Shown: piece by piece, positions 48,325 to 61,632 of the stretch | Layout: the number at the start of each line of letters is the position of its first letter | Numbering within the stretch: the first letter of the stretch is position 1 | Origin: Dolomedes plantarius | Lineage: Eukaryota > Arthropoda > Arachnida > Araneae > Dolomedidae | NCBI GenBank assembly: GCA_907164885.2 | Contig: OU015490.1 | Location: forward strand, 234,722,332 to 234,786,331 | DNA length: 64,000 nt | Direction of reading: 5' to 3' | Position numbers and translations under genes: made by a program | The notes under the pieces: model-generated | Told to the model about the DNA's origin: nothing | Seen by the model: only the letters and a program-made list of their open reading frames with translations | Database searches by the model: none

Positions 48325-51278
48325 CATTGGTTCTCAACGGGGGCGGTACCGCCTCCCTGGGGGCAGTCGGAGGATGCTGAGGGGCGGTGAACTGGTTTTA
48401 GGCTGTAGGGGGGCGATGGGTATGTTTTGGGCGGTAGGGGGGCGTTGAGCATGTTTTGGCTTTCGAAGTAAATTTTAAAACTCCCCAAAAAATGTATTAA
48501 ATCGATCATTCGGCTTAGACCATTTGTACAAGCAATAAAACGAACTTACGAGACGGCTCCTCCTCAGGCAATTCTAGCACCGCATTTACACAGTCGTGAT
48601 AATGACGAGTCGAATTGCGGGTTTGAATTTGTAAACGGTGTTCTCGCCGTTTCTCCTCGCCAATTGTGGTGCTCGCTTCGGGAGCGGTTTTCTGGCACGA
48701 GTCAAGGGAACGAATCTCGCCGGGGTAAGAATGGGGACGGGAAGTTGCGACGGGAAGTCTTGTTCACAGCAAGAGGCAGGAATGTGAGAACGGTCACTCG
48801 CGTTGATGCAGGAACGTGACTAATGTCTCGCGAATGTCTTGCGGGTGGCACGTTCACGAATGTGTAAATGCGGCATAATGGTGAGACGAATTTGTATTCT
48901 AGGTAGGATGACCTGGAAGAACTCTATACTAGGATTCTTCTAAGATCCCAATCAGCACAGCGTGTGCGTCAGCTTATTTCGCGCGCATCGCAGCGCATGC
49001 GCTGATCGTTCTATGAATGTTTCATTTCACTATGAATGTTTCATTTGACCCGTGTTTCTTGTGTTGATTTTCGTTCGCTTTATTTCTGTTTTTCTCCCCT
49101 CAGTTTCGATTTACTTTCATTGTTTATTTGTCCAGTCGCCTAGGTAAGTGCACTTATTAGTTCTTTATCGTGATCATGAATTATTAATTTTGAGAAATAG
49201 TTATCTTTCCCTCATCATATTTTGTTGCCTCCAAAGATGTCGGTTAATAAAAAGAAGTGTTGTCAATACAATTCCACGTACGTGAAGTTCGGATTTGTTC
49301 CTTCGTCGTCGAACTTTGTTCTTTCGCCGTCACAACTACCCATGTGTTTATTTTGTAAAAAATTGTTATCTAATGAGGCAATGAAACCGTCTTGTTTGCA
49401 GGAGAATCTGCAAAAAATTTATCCTGACAAACAAAATAAAGATTTGTCGTTTTTCACGAACATCAGAGATAAGTTTCTGAATTTACCGTCTATCTCAGGC
49501 TTACTAGCAACCTCATCAAAAAAAAATGCGACGATGGTTTGATAGCCTCTTATAATATATAAAAATTAATTGCTAAATCGGGGAAAACTCCTACCATAGA
49601 GTTGATACTGCCGGCTGTCAAGGAAGTTTTAGAAACGGTTTTGCACCATCCATCCGCATCCAATGTTATAAAAAATGTCCCATTAAGCAATGATACAGTG
49701 CGACGACGAATTGATGAGATGGCTGTTGACGAATTGATGAGATGTTGAAGTTTCCTTATGCAAACTTTTGATACCCACCGAATTTTCTCTTCAGGTTGAT
49801 GAATCAACCTTGCCAAATACTAATGTGGCTTTACTGTTAGCGCACGTCCGGTTTGTGAAGGAAGGAAAAATTATTCAAGAGATGCTTTTTGCAAAAAGCT
49901 TGATTTCAGATACTAAAGGTGAATCTATTTTTAATAGTGTCAAAGATTATTTTAAAGAGAAAAATATTCCTCTTGCGAACGTTATGTCTGTTGCCACCGA
50001 TGGAGCTCCTGCAATGGTGGGTAGTCATCATGGGTTCATTGCCCTTTTGAAGAAAGAGGTACCAGGTATTTTAGCTGTTCACTGCGTGATTCATAGACAG
50101 CAATTAGTTGCAAAAAACCTCAGCGACCGTTTGCATCAGTCATTACAATATGTCTTCTCTTCTGTGTACAAAATTCGCAGTAATGCTCTCAACGATCGAT
50201 TATTCGCGTAGCTGTGTAAGGACAACGATGAAGAATTTTAATTGATGTTGCTTACATGACCGATTTATTCGCAAAATTCAATGGAATTAATTTGTAGCTT
50301 CAAGAGCTCAATTTGATCTTAATAAAATCTGTTATTTCTGCCTTCCTAAAAAAACTCACTTTGTGAAAGCAGAATTTTGGTCACAACGAGTTCAGCCAGT
50401 TTCCAATCTTGTCGGATCTGCCTAAGAGCAGTGAAATCCCCTTCGATGAAACACAAATTTACTGTCAACACCTTGAGTCTTTGCACAAGGACTTTTCTGA
50501 GCGTTTTGAGGATATTTTGTCCCTGGAAGTCCCTCAATGGGTCATGAACCCTTTTATGAATATTGAGACAGCAGAGGTTCAGATTCAAGAGGAATTGGTC
50601 GAACTTTCAACGAATGAAATTTTGAAGGCCTGCTTCCAGGATGATGGTCGTCTCACAGAATTTTGGCTTCAAAGTAACATCAGTCGCTTCTACCCAGGAC
50701 TGTGGATTATCGTTAAAAAGTTTTTTATTGCCTTCCCTTCCTCCTACCTTATTCAGAGAGTATTCAGTGCTGTGACTGATCTAATTACAAAAAAGAGAAT
50801 TCGACTCCAAATCGTGGAAAGAGGGGACTCGCGCCTTCATCTCTCTAAAAATATTGAAGCGAACGTTCAGAAACTGGCTCTGAATAATCAAGCACAACCA
50901 TCCCACTCACATACTTGATTGCTTCATTGCTATTACTCTTTTAGTGTAATTTGTTTTGCTGTTCTTTTTTAATTATCTAATTAAGAATAAATATTTTTTT
51001 AACATAAAAGAGCATTTAAACTTCTTTTTGCATTACTCATTTTAATTTTAATAAAAGGAATGCAATTGCCTTCTAGGGCAAATATATCGAGTTAAATCAA
51101 ACAAATTTGGTGTGTAAATCAACTGAAAAATATAACTCAAAATTTTTGAATTTTATAATTCTGTAACCCCCCTTCCCCATACTCTACATTACAGGATTTT
51201 ACCAAAGGGGGGAGGGGAGCGTTGAAAAATTTCTGCCCCTTAGGGTGGCTGCAGCTTTAAAAAGGTTGAGAATCACTG
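48325..51278 (+). mobile_element. hAT transposon, full length but decayed (element F)
   Basis: 2954 bp flanked by CTTTAGAC (48317-48324) and CCTTAGAC (51279-51286), an 8-bp duplication with one mismatch. The ends read CATTGGTTCTCAAC and, inward from the right, CAGTGATTCTCAAC. CAGTG-type ends with an 8-bp duplication are diagnostic of hAT elements. The transposase pieces lie on the plus strand at 49237-50918, with about 900 bp of 5' and 360 bp of 3' non-coding sequence. Both subterminal regions are G- or C-rich. Confidence 0.88.
49237..50918 (+). pseudogene. hAT transposase (ZBED5/SCAND3-like), frameshifted and internally deleted
   Basis: Three pieces in order. (1) 49237-49542, MSVNKKKCC..., with a BED-finger-like CLFCKKLLSNEAMKPS; the His pair expected about 10 residues later is replaced (LQENLQKIYP), so zinc binding is probably lost. 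(2) 49768-50211, with LQVDESTLPN and VATDGAPAMVG, which hold the first two catalytic Asp of the RNase-H-like core, then VHCVIHRQQLVAKNLS. (3) 50409-50918, with the C-terminal hAT dimerisation segment FPSSYLIQRVFSAVTDLITKKR (first 20 residues) and RGDSRLHLSKNIEAN. Frames between pieces 1 and 2 are broken, with a stop near 49557 and a local duplication of GACGAATTGATGAGATG near 49710-49745. The segment between 50211 and 50409 is too short for a whole family member, so part of the insertion domain is deleted. Inactive; a product would not bind and cut its ends. Confidence 0.82.
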
Positions 51279-51286
51279 CCTTAGAC

Positions 51287-51600
51287 ATTTCAACTTTAAA
51301 TGAAAATTGCGAAAACATTGTAGCAAGAAACATTTTTGACTCACACACACAAGCACACACACTCACGAGTTTGTGACAGATTGAGAAAGTGACAGAAGGC
51401 GAGACAGGGTTCTAAGTTTGACGTTTCTCCATTACCGAATAAATCACAATAAAGTCACTCAAGACAAATAGTAAACCATATTTTTCATAAAAACACACCG
51501 AAGATTAAGAGCTAATCAACGCGGACGAACAACTGACATATAATAATGTACTCAATCGTTGTTAGTAAAGAGTTTCCAGAAAAATAATTTTCTCATTCCT
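51287..51600. other. No supported gene
   Basis: Contains short CACACACAC and ACACTCAC repeats near 51341-51365; nothing else recognised. Confidence 0.45.
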
Positions 51601-51615
51601 CTATATCTTCCCCTA

Positions 51616-51678
51616 TGTATTGCTAAGCTGCAACTAAGCTATAAATAGCATAAATATTAATATTACATCTATCTACCA

Positions 51679-51728
<50 letters not shown>

Positions 51729-51790
51729 TGGTAGATAGATAAAATATTAATATTTATGCTATATATAGCTTAGTTGCAGCTTAGCAATAT
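51616..51790. repeat. Near-perfect palindrome with a TA array as its loop
   Basis: The left arm (about 51616-51680: TATTGCTAAGCTGCAACTAA, then GCTATAAATAGCATAAATAT and on to CTATCTACCAGTA) is mirrored by the right arm (about 51727-51790: TACTGGTAGATAGAT ... TTAGTTGCAGCTTAGCAATA) with only a few mismatches. Weaker symmetry extends outward to about 51602 and 51808. Between the arms lies (TA)n of about 46 bp. Confidence 0.8.
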
Positions 51791-51810
51791 ATAGGTCTAT
51801 CTCCTTATAT

Positions 51811-52163
51811 CCCCATTTCCAAAAACTCCGCGGCGCCGAGCAGCGTGCATCCGTTAACAACGGCCTTCCAGCTTAATCTGCCACTATAGCTATTATTCTC
51901 TTCAGAGCATCCCCCTATCGTGCATTCTCAAAACACCATATGGAAACTTCCAGAACCGTCTTTTTTTTACGTCAGCAATATCTTCGAGAGCTAAAACTGT
52001 ACATCTAAAACAGATTCCCTCAGTGGAACTTCAACTTACTTTCGCGAATCGAAGTCACTTCCCGAAACGGGGAAAACCTTTTTCAACGCGTTTTGACACT
52101 GATTTTAATGTTAAGTTTTGCTATTCTAAATCCCCCTGTAATTTTCTCAATTAATGTTTTGAC

Positions 52164-52165
<2 letters not shown>
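51811..52165. other. Mixed-composition spacer, no supported gene
   Basis: Less AT-rich from about 51820 to 51960, with no open frame of note. Confidence 0.4.

Positions 52166-52235
<70 letters not shown>
52166..52235. repeat. TA microsatellite, left flank of Tigger element G
   Basis: About 70 bp of (TA)n ending at the target TA of element G. The array continues on the other side of the element at 54641. Confidence 0.95.
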
Positions 52236-52238
<3 letters not shown>

Positions 52239-54637
52239 TCGAACCCCGTTATAGCGAACCTGGGATATAACGAACTCCCGGATATAACGAACGGAATTTT
52301 TGGTCCCGCCGTTTTCCTATTCTATTTAATGCTAATTTACCCTTTTATAGCGAACCTCCGAAATGTTAAGAATCGGCTATAACGAACCTTTTTTTTTCAG
52401 TCGACTGATTTTTTTTTTTAATTTTTCCGCAGTTGTGAAAACATGACTTCGACTCTTATTTCATATGGAAATGTATGTCAGCTAGTGAAACACGGAGTAA
52501 ATCAGCGATAAGTCTGTTTATTCAAGGGTAGACACATTTGAATTCTTTCCCTTTTACGATAGCCACTCTGCAGTTGTAATCCCGCCAGTAATTCGGTAAG
52601 CGAAACCACAGTAAGAGGAGCGAGGGGAGGGGAAAGGTTCACCAAACACTCGAGGAGAAGAAGTAAAAGCATGAACAGTATAGCATATGCGTACCCGAGA
52701 ACAAGGGGGAAGGTCAGCTCAGGGTCGAGCCGGAAGATTCATTTCCACACGCAGGTGGAAGGGAAGTCATTTCATCTAATTCACCTATTTGAGTGTTTAT
52801 CACAAGTTAAAAATTCGCTTTTAAGAAATCATTAGGTACATCATGTCGAGCAAGCGTAAAGCATTCTGCATCGAAGAAAAAGTAAATATCATAAGAGAAA
52901 TACAAAATGGAGGTAGCCAAGTTGACATTTGCCGAAAAAAAGATTTATCGAAATCTACAGTTGGAACAATATGGAAAAACAGAGAAAGCATGCTTTCTGC
53001 TTTCGAGAAAAATTTGAACTCCCAAAAGAAATTAAGAAAAGCGGACCATCAAGAAGTGGAAGAAGCTTTATTAAAATGGTTCAGCATTCAAAGAAGCCAA
53101 AATGTACCAATTTCTGGGCAAATGCTTCAGTCAAAAGCTGATGAATTTGCCAGTAAATTTGGAATTCCATTTACGTGTTCTAATGGATGGTTAGACAGAT
53201 TGAAGAAGCAGAACAACATATCTTCCGGAACAATTGTTGGAGAATCGGGAGATGTTTCAACATCCAACATCGATACGTGGAAAGAAAATATTTGGAATGA
53301 CATCTCTAGTGAATATGACGAGAATGACATATTTAATGCTGATTAAGCTGCACTGTTTTACAAGATGACACCAAACCAGACATTAAAATTTAATGGAGAG
53401 AAATGTAATGGCGGAAAATTGTCGAAAGACAGAATAACATTTCTTGTGTGTGCCAATATGAGCGGAACTGAACGTCGTAAGCTTCTAGTAATTGGAAAAT
53501 CTAAACACCCCAGATGCTTCAAAAATATCAAACGGCTTCCTGTTTCTTATGAAGCCAACCGTAAGGCGTGGATGACTAAGGAACTGTTTGAAAAAGAACT
53601 TCGAAAGTGGGATCGTGAACTTTCAGCTAAAAAACGGAAAATTCTACTTCTGCTTGACAATTGTAGTGCACACAAAAACGATAAACAGTTACAATCAATT
53701 AGAATTGTACTCTTTCCCCCGAATGCAACTTCTGTAGTACAGCCTATGGACCAGGGTGTCATCAGAAGCCTTAAATGTCATTACAGGACGCAGCTCATTT
53801 TACGAATTTTAGAAGGATATGATAAAAATGTAAAATGTGACGTTTCTCTTCTTGATGCACTTATAATGCTCGAAAAATCTTGCCGGCTTGTTACAGATTC
53901 TACAATTAGAAAATGTTTTCGACATGCTGGCCTAGCAAAGAATCTTGAAGAAGAAGATGATGATTTACCTATCGCGATGTGGATAGAAAAACACAATATT
54001 TCCTCATTCTCGTATTGTGACATGCAATTGTTCGAAACATTTGATGATGAAATCATTACATGTGAAAATCCGACTGATGAAGATATCGTGGAAGAAATTA
54101 AAATGAATCATTCTGAAATCGAAGATTCTGCATCTGATGCTGATGAAGAGGTGCACATAAATGATGAAATTCCCACCATCTTAGATGCTACAGCAGCAAT
54201 GCGTGTAATTAATACGTTTTTTTCCACACAAACAGTGAAAGAAAGAGTGTTGCAGTCATTTGACGTACTGGACAAAGAAATTCATATAATGTTTTTGACA
54301 TAGGTATCACGTCAGCAGAAGATTACCGATTATTTCTGTAACAAAAGCGTGAGCAAGAATTAAAGGTAAAATGAATTTATATCCATTTGTCTTTCATTTT
54401 TAATTAGTTTAATTAGTATTGTATCAGTTTAATGTTTTCGATTTTAGTCAATTTAATTCATTAATGGTCATTTTTAATAGATTTTATCGTTTTTTAATAC
54501 ATCATTATTGAATACACATAGCAACTAATGAGTTATACATTTTGTGAACATTTTTCTTAACGGTTCGGATATAGCGAACCACCGGATATAGCGAACCAAA
54601 CCTTTGGTCCCTTGAAGTTCGTTATAACAGGGTTCGA

Positions 54638-54640
<3 letters not shown>
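52236..54640 (+). mobile_element. Tigger/pogo transposon, nearly intact (element G)
   Basis: 2405 bp, inserted at TA within a TA array. The ends read CAGTCGAACCCCGTTATAGC and, inward from the right, CAGTCGAACCCTGTTATAAC. Inside both ends, TATARCGAAC occurs repeatedly: about five times in the first 150 bp and at least three times in the last 80 bp. A single gene of 487 codons (52843-54303) fills the middle, with about 600 bp before and 340 bp after it. Confidence 0.92.
52843..54303 (+). pseudogene. Tigger (jerky-like) transposase with one in-frame stop
   Basis: The protein would bind the TATARCGAAC repeats and excise and insert the element at TA. The frame from ATG 52843 (MSSKRKAFCIEEKVN) has a CENPB N-terminal HTH (residues about 4-57, with KVNIIREIQNGGSQVDIC), a second CENPB/Tc5-type HTH (about 70-130, with VEEALLKWFSIQRSQNVPIS) and a DDE_1 core. 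Catalytic residues: Asp167 in IFNAD, Asp272 in LLLLDNCSAHK and Asp302 in VVQPMDQGVI, giving DD30D. An acidic C-terminal tail follows. Codon 168, directly after Asp167, is TAA (53344-53346); relatives have Glu here (NADE), so one base change explains it. The frame is otherwise open for 486 codons, the usual length. A product from the first part alone (167 residues) would be a DNA-binding domain without catalysis. Confidence 0.9.
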
Positions 54641-56589
<1,949 letters not shown>

Positions 56590-56832
56590 GCTCTAATGGC
56601 AAAATGTTATAAGAAACTTTTCCTAAAAAATTTGAGTTTTTCACATTTTGGATTCTCGTTCGCCAATATTTTCGATTTACTGTAACTACTGTAAAAAATA
56701 GCCAACTATTTTTCTGAAACATTGGTATATGTTTGCTCATGTAAAAAAAATACTGATTTTTTAACGACATCTTGAATCTTAGAATTGCTGTCACGCAAAT
56801 TTCTTACAATATTTTACCATCTGAGCACAAAT
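56590..56832. mobile_element. MITE-like repeat with inverted ends, copy 2
   Basis: Collinear with 16645-16885. The left end GTGCTCTAATGGCAAAATGT is matched inverted by the right end, which reads inward GTGCTCAGATGGTAAAATAT, extending the inverted repeat slightly further out than in copy 1. Confidence 0.55.
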
Positions 56833-57081
56833 GTGATAATCTTGCTCTCCCAGCGCGACTCCCACACATGGGAAATGAAAGACCTCGATTCTTTAAATCG
56901 TGGTCCAGTAACAATTTTGATGGTAAAACTTCCATGAAAACATGTTTCCTGCTTAAATTACTGCTTGTGCATTATTGTCACCACATGATCAACAAACGAA
57001 TTTTTATATGCTACGTAAGATCGCACCTAAATAACGGCAATTATATTCATATCGCATTTCCAAACATTGTCGATTTATAAT

Positions 57082-57506
<425 letters not shown>

Positions 57507-57538
<32 letters not shown>
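57507..57538. repeat. TA microsatellite, left flank of Tc1 copy B
   Basis: (TA)n running up to the left end of Tc1 copy B. Confidence 0.95.
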
Positions 57539-57541
<3 letters not shown>

Positions 57542-58935
57542 TGCTGACCACACAAATTGCAACACCACGAAAGACAAGAGATATCACAACAAAATTTATT
57601 TTGTAGATAACATGTTGCCCAAGTATCAAATGATTAAATTTATAGACTTCTGTGAAGTGTGGTTCCTGCCAAAATCAGTAGTCAGAGTAGCCGCCATTGT
57701 TGGAGATCACCGCTGCCACACGCCTCGGCATTGATTCAAAGAGACTTTGGATGAGTTCTTGGGGTACAGCAGACCAAGCAGCTTCCCCACGTTGCCAAAG
57801 TTGATCTGCTGTGGCAGCTGGGGATGGAATCTGGGTCAATCGTAGAGCAACCATGGACCACATGTTTTCTAACGGCGAAAGATCCAGAGAGCGAGGCTGC
57901 CAGGGAAGCAATTCAATCTGGCGATTGACGAAGAACCGTTGGACAATGCGTGCCACGTGTGGTCGCGCATTATCCTGTTGAAATATGGCTGCCCTGAAGG
58001 TAAGGAAGGACAACTGGCTCCAACATCTCGGAGATGTAGCGCTGGCTGTTTAAAGTACCGGCAATGCGTACTAGAGGTGTGCGATAGTGATATCCAATAC
58101 CGCCCCATACCATAATACCCGGTGCAGGACCAGTGTGGCGGTGCATAACGCAGCTGTTCAGCATCATCTCTTCAAGGTGTCTCCAGACTCGAATGCGACC
58201 ATCATGGTGCTGCAGACAGAAGCGTGACTCGTCAATAAAGACAATTTCATTCCATTCTGCCGTCCACATCCTTCTGTCATCGCACCATTGGCGGCGGAGA
58301 CGTCTGTGGTTCTGCGTCAAGGGTAGACAAAGCAATGGACGTCTTGCGGACAGAACACTCTGCTGTAAACGGCGTCGAATGGTACGCGCAGACACTGGAT
58401 GATGCGTTACAGACTGCATGTCCTGTGCTATGGTTCGTGATGTGACTGAGCGATCCGTCACTGTCATGCGCACAATTTGCCTGTCATCACGTGAAGTGGT
58501 GCGCTGAGGTGGATGCGATCGAACACGCCGATCCGTCGTACCCTCCTGCATCCAACGATCACATATCCGCATTACAGTTGTTTGGTTTCGTCCAACACGA
58601 CTACCGATTTCTCTGAAAGATAATCCACAATCTCGGTAGGCCACTATCCTTCCTCTGTCGAACCCGGATACTTGATCAAAAGATGATCGCTGTTTTCGAC
58701 GAGGCATAATTGATCGTTTTTTTTTTAAACCACAAGAAAAACACAATTGCCGAACTTGAAATCGTCGAAATCTCCAAGCCTTAAATAGCGCTTTGAAGTG
58801 GCGCCACAGGCGCGCGTGATGTGCGTCTGCGCTGAAATTCTAATCATTTGCATATCTCACCTCCGCTAATGCATGTTGTAAATTTCATGTTATTTGCATG
58901 TTTCCTTCAGGGTGTTGCATTTACAGTAGTCAGCA

Positions 58936-58938
<3 letters not shown>
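57539..58938 (-). mobile_element. Tc1-like transposon, copy B, inserted in a TA array
   Basis: 1400 bp. The ends read CACTGCTGACCACAC and, inward from the right, CACTGCTGACTACTG. TA arrays flank it on both sides (57507-57538, 58939-58983), so it landed inside one. Same family as A and C. Confidence 0.92.
57675..58707 (-). pseudogene. Tc1-family transposase, copy B, 8-bp deletion
   Basis: The frame starts MPRRKQRSSFDQVSGF at 58705-58707. The N-terminal HTH region is intact (GLSFREIGSRVGRNQTTV, with Glu where copy A has a stop). In the core the first motif reads FIDESRF, so the Thr before Asp is changed but the Asp is kept. Near 57985-57995 eight bases are missing compared with copy A, which moves the reading frame just before FQQDNARPH; the rest (second Asp, DLSPLENMW with the Glu, and the C-terminus to the stop at 57675) is present in another frame. 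Length difference to A (1033 versus 1041) is exactly these 8 bp. Inactive as it stands. Confidence 0.9.

Positions 58939-58983
<45 letters not shown>
58939..58983. repeat. TA microsatellite, right flank of Tc1 copy B
   Basis: (TA)n of about 45 bp continuing the array interrupted by the transposon. Confidence 0.95.
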
Positions 58984-58987
<4 letters not shown>

Positions 58988-59230
58988 TCATATTTATATT
59001 TATTCTTTTCAAAAAATGAAGTGTGTATGTAAAGTAATAAAATTTAATAACAGGTATAAAATATTTGAAACATACATATGCTAATTACTGAAGCACAGTT
59101 ATTAGACCTTTAGATCTATTAGTACGCATTAGTTAATCATCATGGGTTTTTAAATAAATATTTTCTGGGCCAAAAGTTAGAACTATAAAGTACAGATAAA
59201 GAACTGAGTCAATTCAACAATATCTGCTTG

Positions 59231-59581
59231 AGGGCTCGTGGTAGCCTAGTCGTAGCGAGTTGGCTTTCGGTGCAGAGCGTGCTCGGATCAAATTTCCGAC
59301 TACCGCATTCAATACCTTCGTGTGTAGGCCGGATATAGGCACAATAAATCCGTAGACTGGAAAGTCCCTCTATGAGGTCAGAGAGGGTGTGAGAGGGTAT
59401 GATTCACCCAAATGTCGCATATCGGGGTGCCCGGACAATATTGAGGTGGCAGCTGGCTAAATCATACTCCTACCCTTGTGGTTCCATTATATACCGGAGC
59501 AGCACCCCTCTTCCCGGTAGCCTATACGGACCTGGTATGGAATATTTCCGGTCAGGGGGCATTAGAAACAACAACAACAAC
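59231..59581 (+). mobile_element. tRNA-derived SINE, family S, copy 5 (plus strand)
   Basis: The head reads GCTCGTGGTAGCCTAGTCGT (box A context) and GTGCTCGGATCAAATTTCCG (degenerate box B). The body contains TGTAGGCCGGATATAGGCAC and AATCCGTAGACTGGAAAGTC. The 3' tail is AAACAACAACAACAACA. It is the best-preserved tail in the family in this window. No convincing target duplication was seen. Confidence 0.72.
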
Positions 59582-61630
59582 ATACTAGATAGAAAATTTC
59601 GTTATAAAAAAATCCCTATTACTTAGCAGAATTAGAAATTAATATAAGGTGTAAAACGTATTCTGATGAAAGGGAAAAGAATGAAAAAAATACAATAAAC
59701 TACCATTTACAGTATGACGAAACTTTTAGCTTATTCAAGTTATTTCAATGAGTGTAAGTAAAACAGTGTTTAATATAGATGCGGAATCGATGGATTAACA
59801 AATATTGCTCACAAAATATTAATTTAATTAAATGCACTTGGTACATTTTTCAGGAACGAATAACACATAGAGAAAACAGAAACTTGTCATAGTCAATGAG
59901 TTTTCCTTAATTTTAAACATGATAAACTGTAAAGATTAACTTAATTAGCAATAAATATAAATTCTGTAATGCTAAAATAACATCCGCTATTTTACTTTAC
60001 GCAAGGTTTATATAAGTTTCAACTCGCAATGTTTTACATATTTTTAACGTAACATAACATTGCAATAAGTCTGTGGAAACTTTCTCTGTAAATTATAATT
60101 ACTATGTCCCGAAAAAGCACGTCCATTATAAAAATAATATATCTTTAACAACCGTGATACGGAAAAAGTGGCATGTTCTAATCAATTGCAGTATTGTTTT
60201 CCGGACGTCAGAGACAAAATCAAAATGCAATTAATATGATATCATGGACTATTGTTTTTAATAAATACATGATAAACTCGTGGAAACAGTGTTATTTTGG
60301 GAGTAAATATTCTGAATATATTATGATCTCGATAATTGTTGTTAGAGTACCAACACCCTGAAAAATAACTGGTTTAGAAATTAGGCTTGCGTACCAAATA
60401 TGCCTCATCATATTTAATGGGTTCCCTGATAGAGAGGTGTAGTTTCAAAAAGACTAATCTTCATGTTATGTACTACAAAGTTATGGTTCAAATAAAATCA
60501 TAGGTTTTCTGCACTTTCAAAATGGCAGTCTCGTTCCCTCGTTTTGAGCTGTTAGGATCTACAGAATTAGTTTGAAATATTGTTCAAGCAGCGTCCTAAA
60601 ATACATCAATAAATCAAAACAATATAATTGTATTCTGGACTCATCTCTTCTATTTGAACTGTTTTTGTCTTCTGTTTTGAGCAATTCCTTGACGAAACTT
60701 CAGGCAGTGATGAAGTCTAACGAGGCAAATGCTTTCTTCGGTTGGTGTTTCCAATAAAGTAACAGAAATGTGGTCGTATTTTTTACAGTTTCTACATTTA
60801 TTATAAGGATTGTAGATGCAATATTAGTGATACATAGGGATTTTTAAATTCTCAGATTTTTCGTGCATCTGATTTCTAATTGGTGTTATTTCCGAATTTC
60901 TTCTTAAAGAGTCATACAACTTTCAGCTGCAGACTTTTTAAATTCCTTCAAGAAACTCGTGTGGGAAGATGGACCAGAGCTAAGTATTTGTCGAGACGGT
61001 TTAGGAATGCCATCAATATATGAATAAGGCAGGTTTAGTTCACCAGTTAATTAGATATTTTGAGGGCGAAGATTTACTTTTTTGATTTTTAAGCATTTTT
61101 TTATAAAGAGATAGGTATTCCTGATAGATACTCCTGATAGGTATTCGATAATGATAATCAAATGCCTAAAACACTGTCCATTGGAACGATTTCGAGTAAT
61201 GCAGTTAGCAAGGGTTCCTGAAAGCATTTGGAACTGTCCTCCAGCTATAGGACCATAACTGTTTAACCCTTATGCAACAAAAACTGACCGAAAAGGCTCC
61301 AAGAACACAATTCATCCGTTTCATATACTGAGTAGAAACTACTATGGGATAAATATTTTAAATTGTTGCTTGTAATAAATACCTTCTTTAGATGTATTCA
61401 AATATTGAGGGATGAAAAAACCTTTTTTTATATGTTTTTATATATTTCATTTTATACGAGAAATTTTGAAAGCCATGAGTCAATTCAATGAACTCAAAAT
61501 TAAGTTTTTTGAATGGTTTATTTCATTTATATAAATGAAATAGGAGAGTTGAAATTTGGTTAAAAAAAAGAGAGTTGAAATTATCTAGGTCAGATATTTT
61601 TTAAAATTTCAATTGTATTTCATTTCTTAG
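59582..61630. other. No supported gene
   Basis: 2 kb. A somewhat less AT-rich section at 60540-60770 has an open frame (60572-60757, +) without recognisable features. Confidence 0.4.
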
Positions 61631-61632
61631 TA

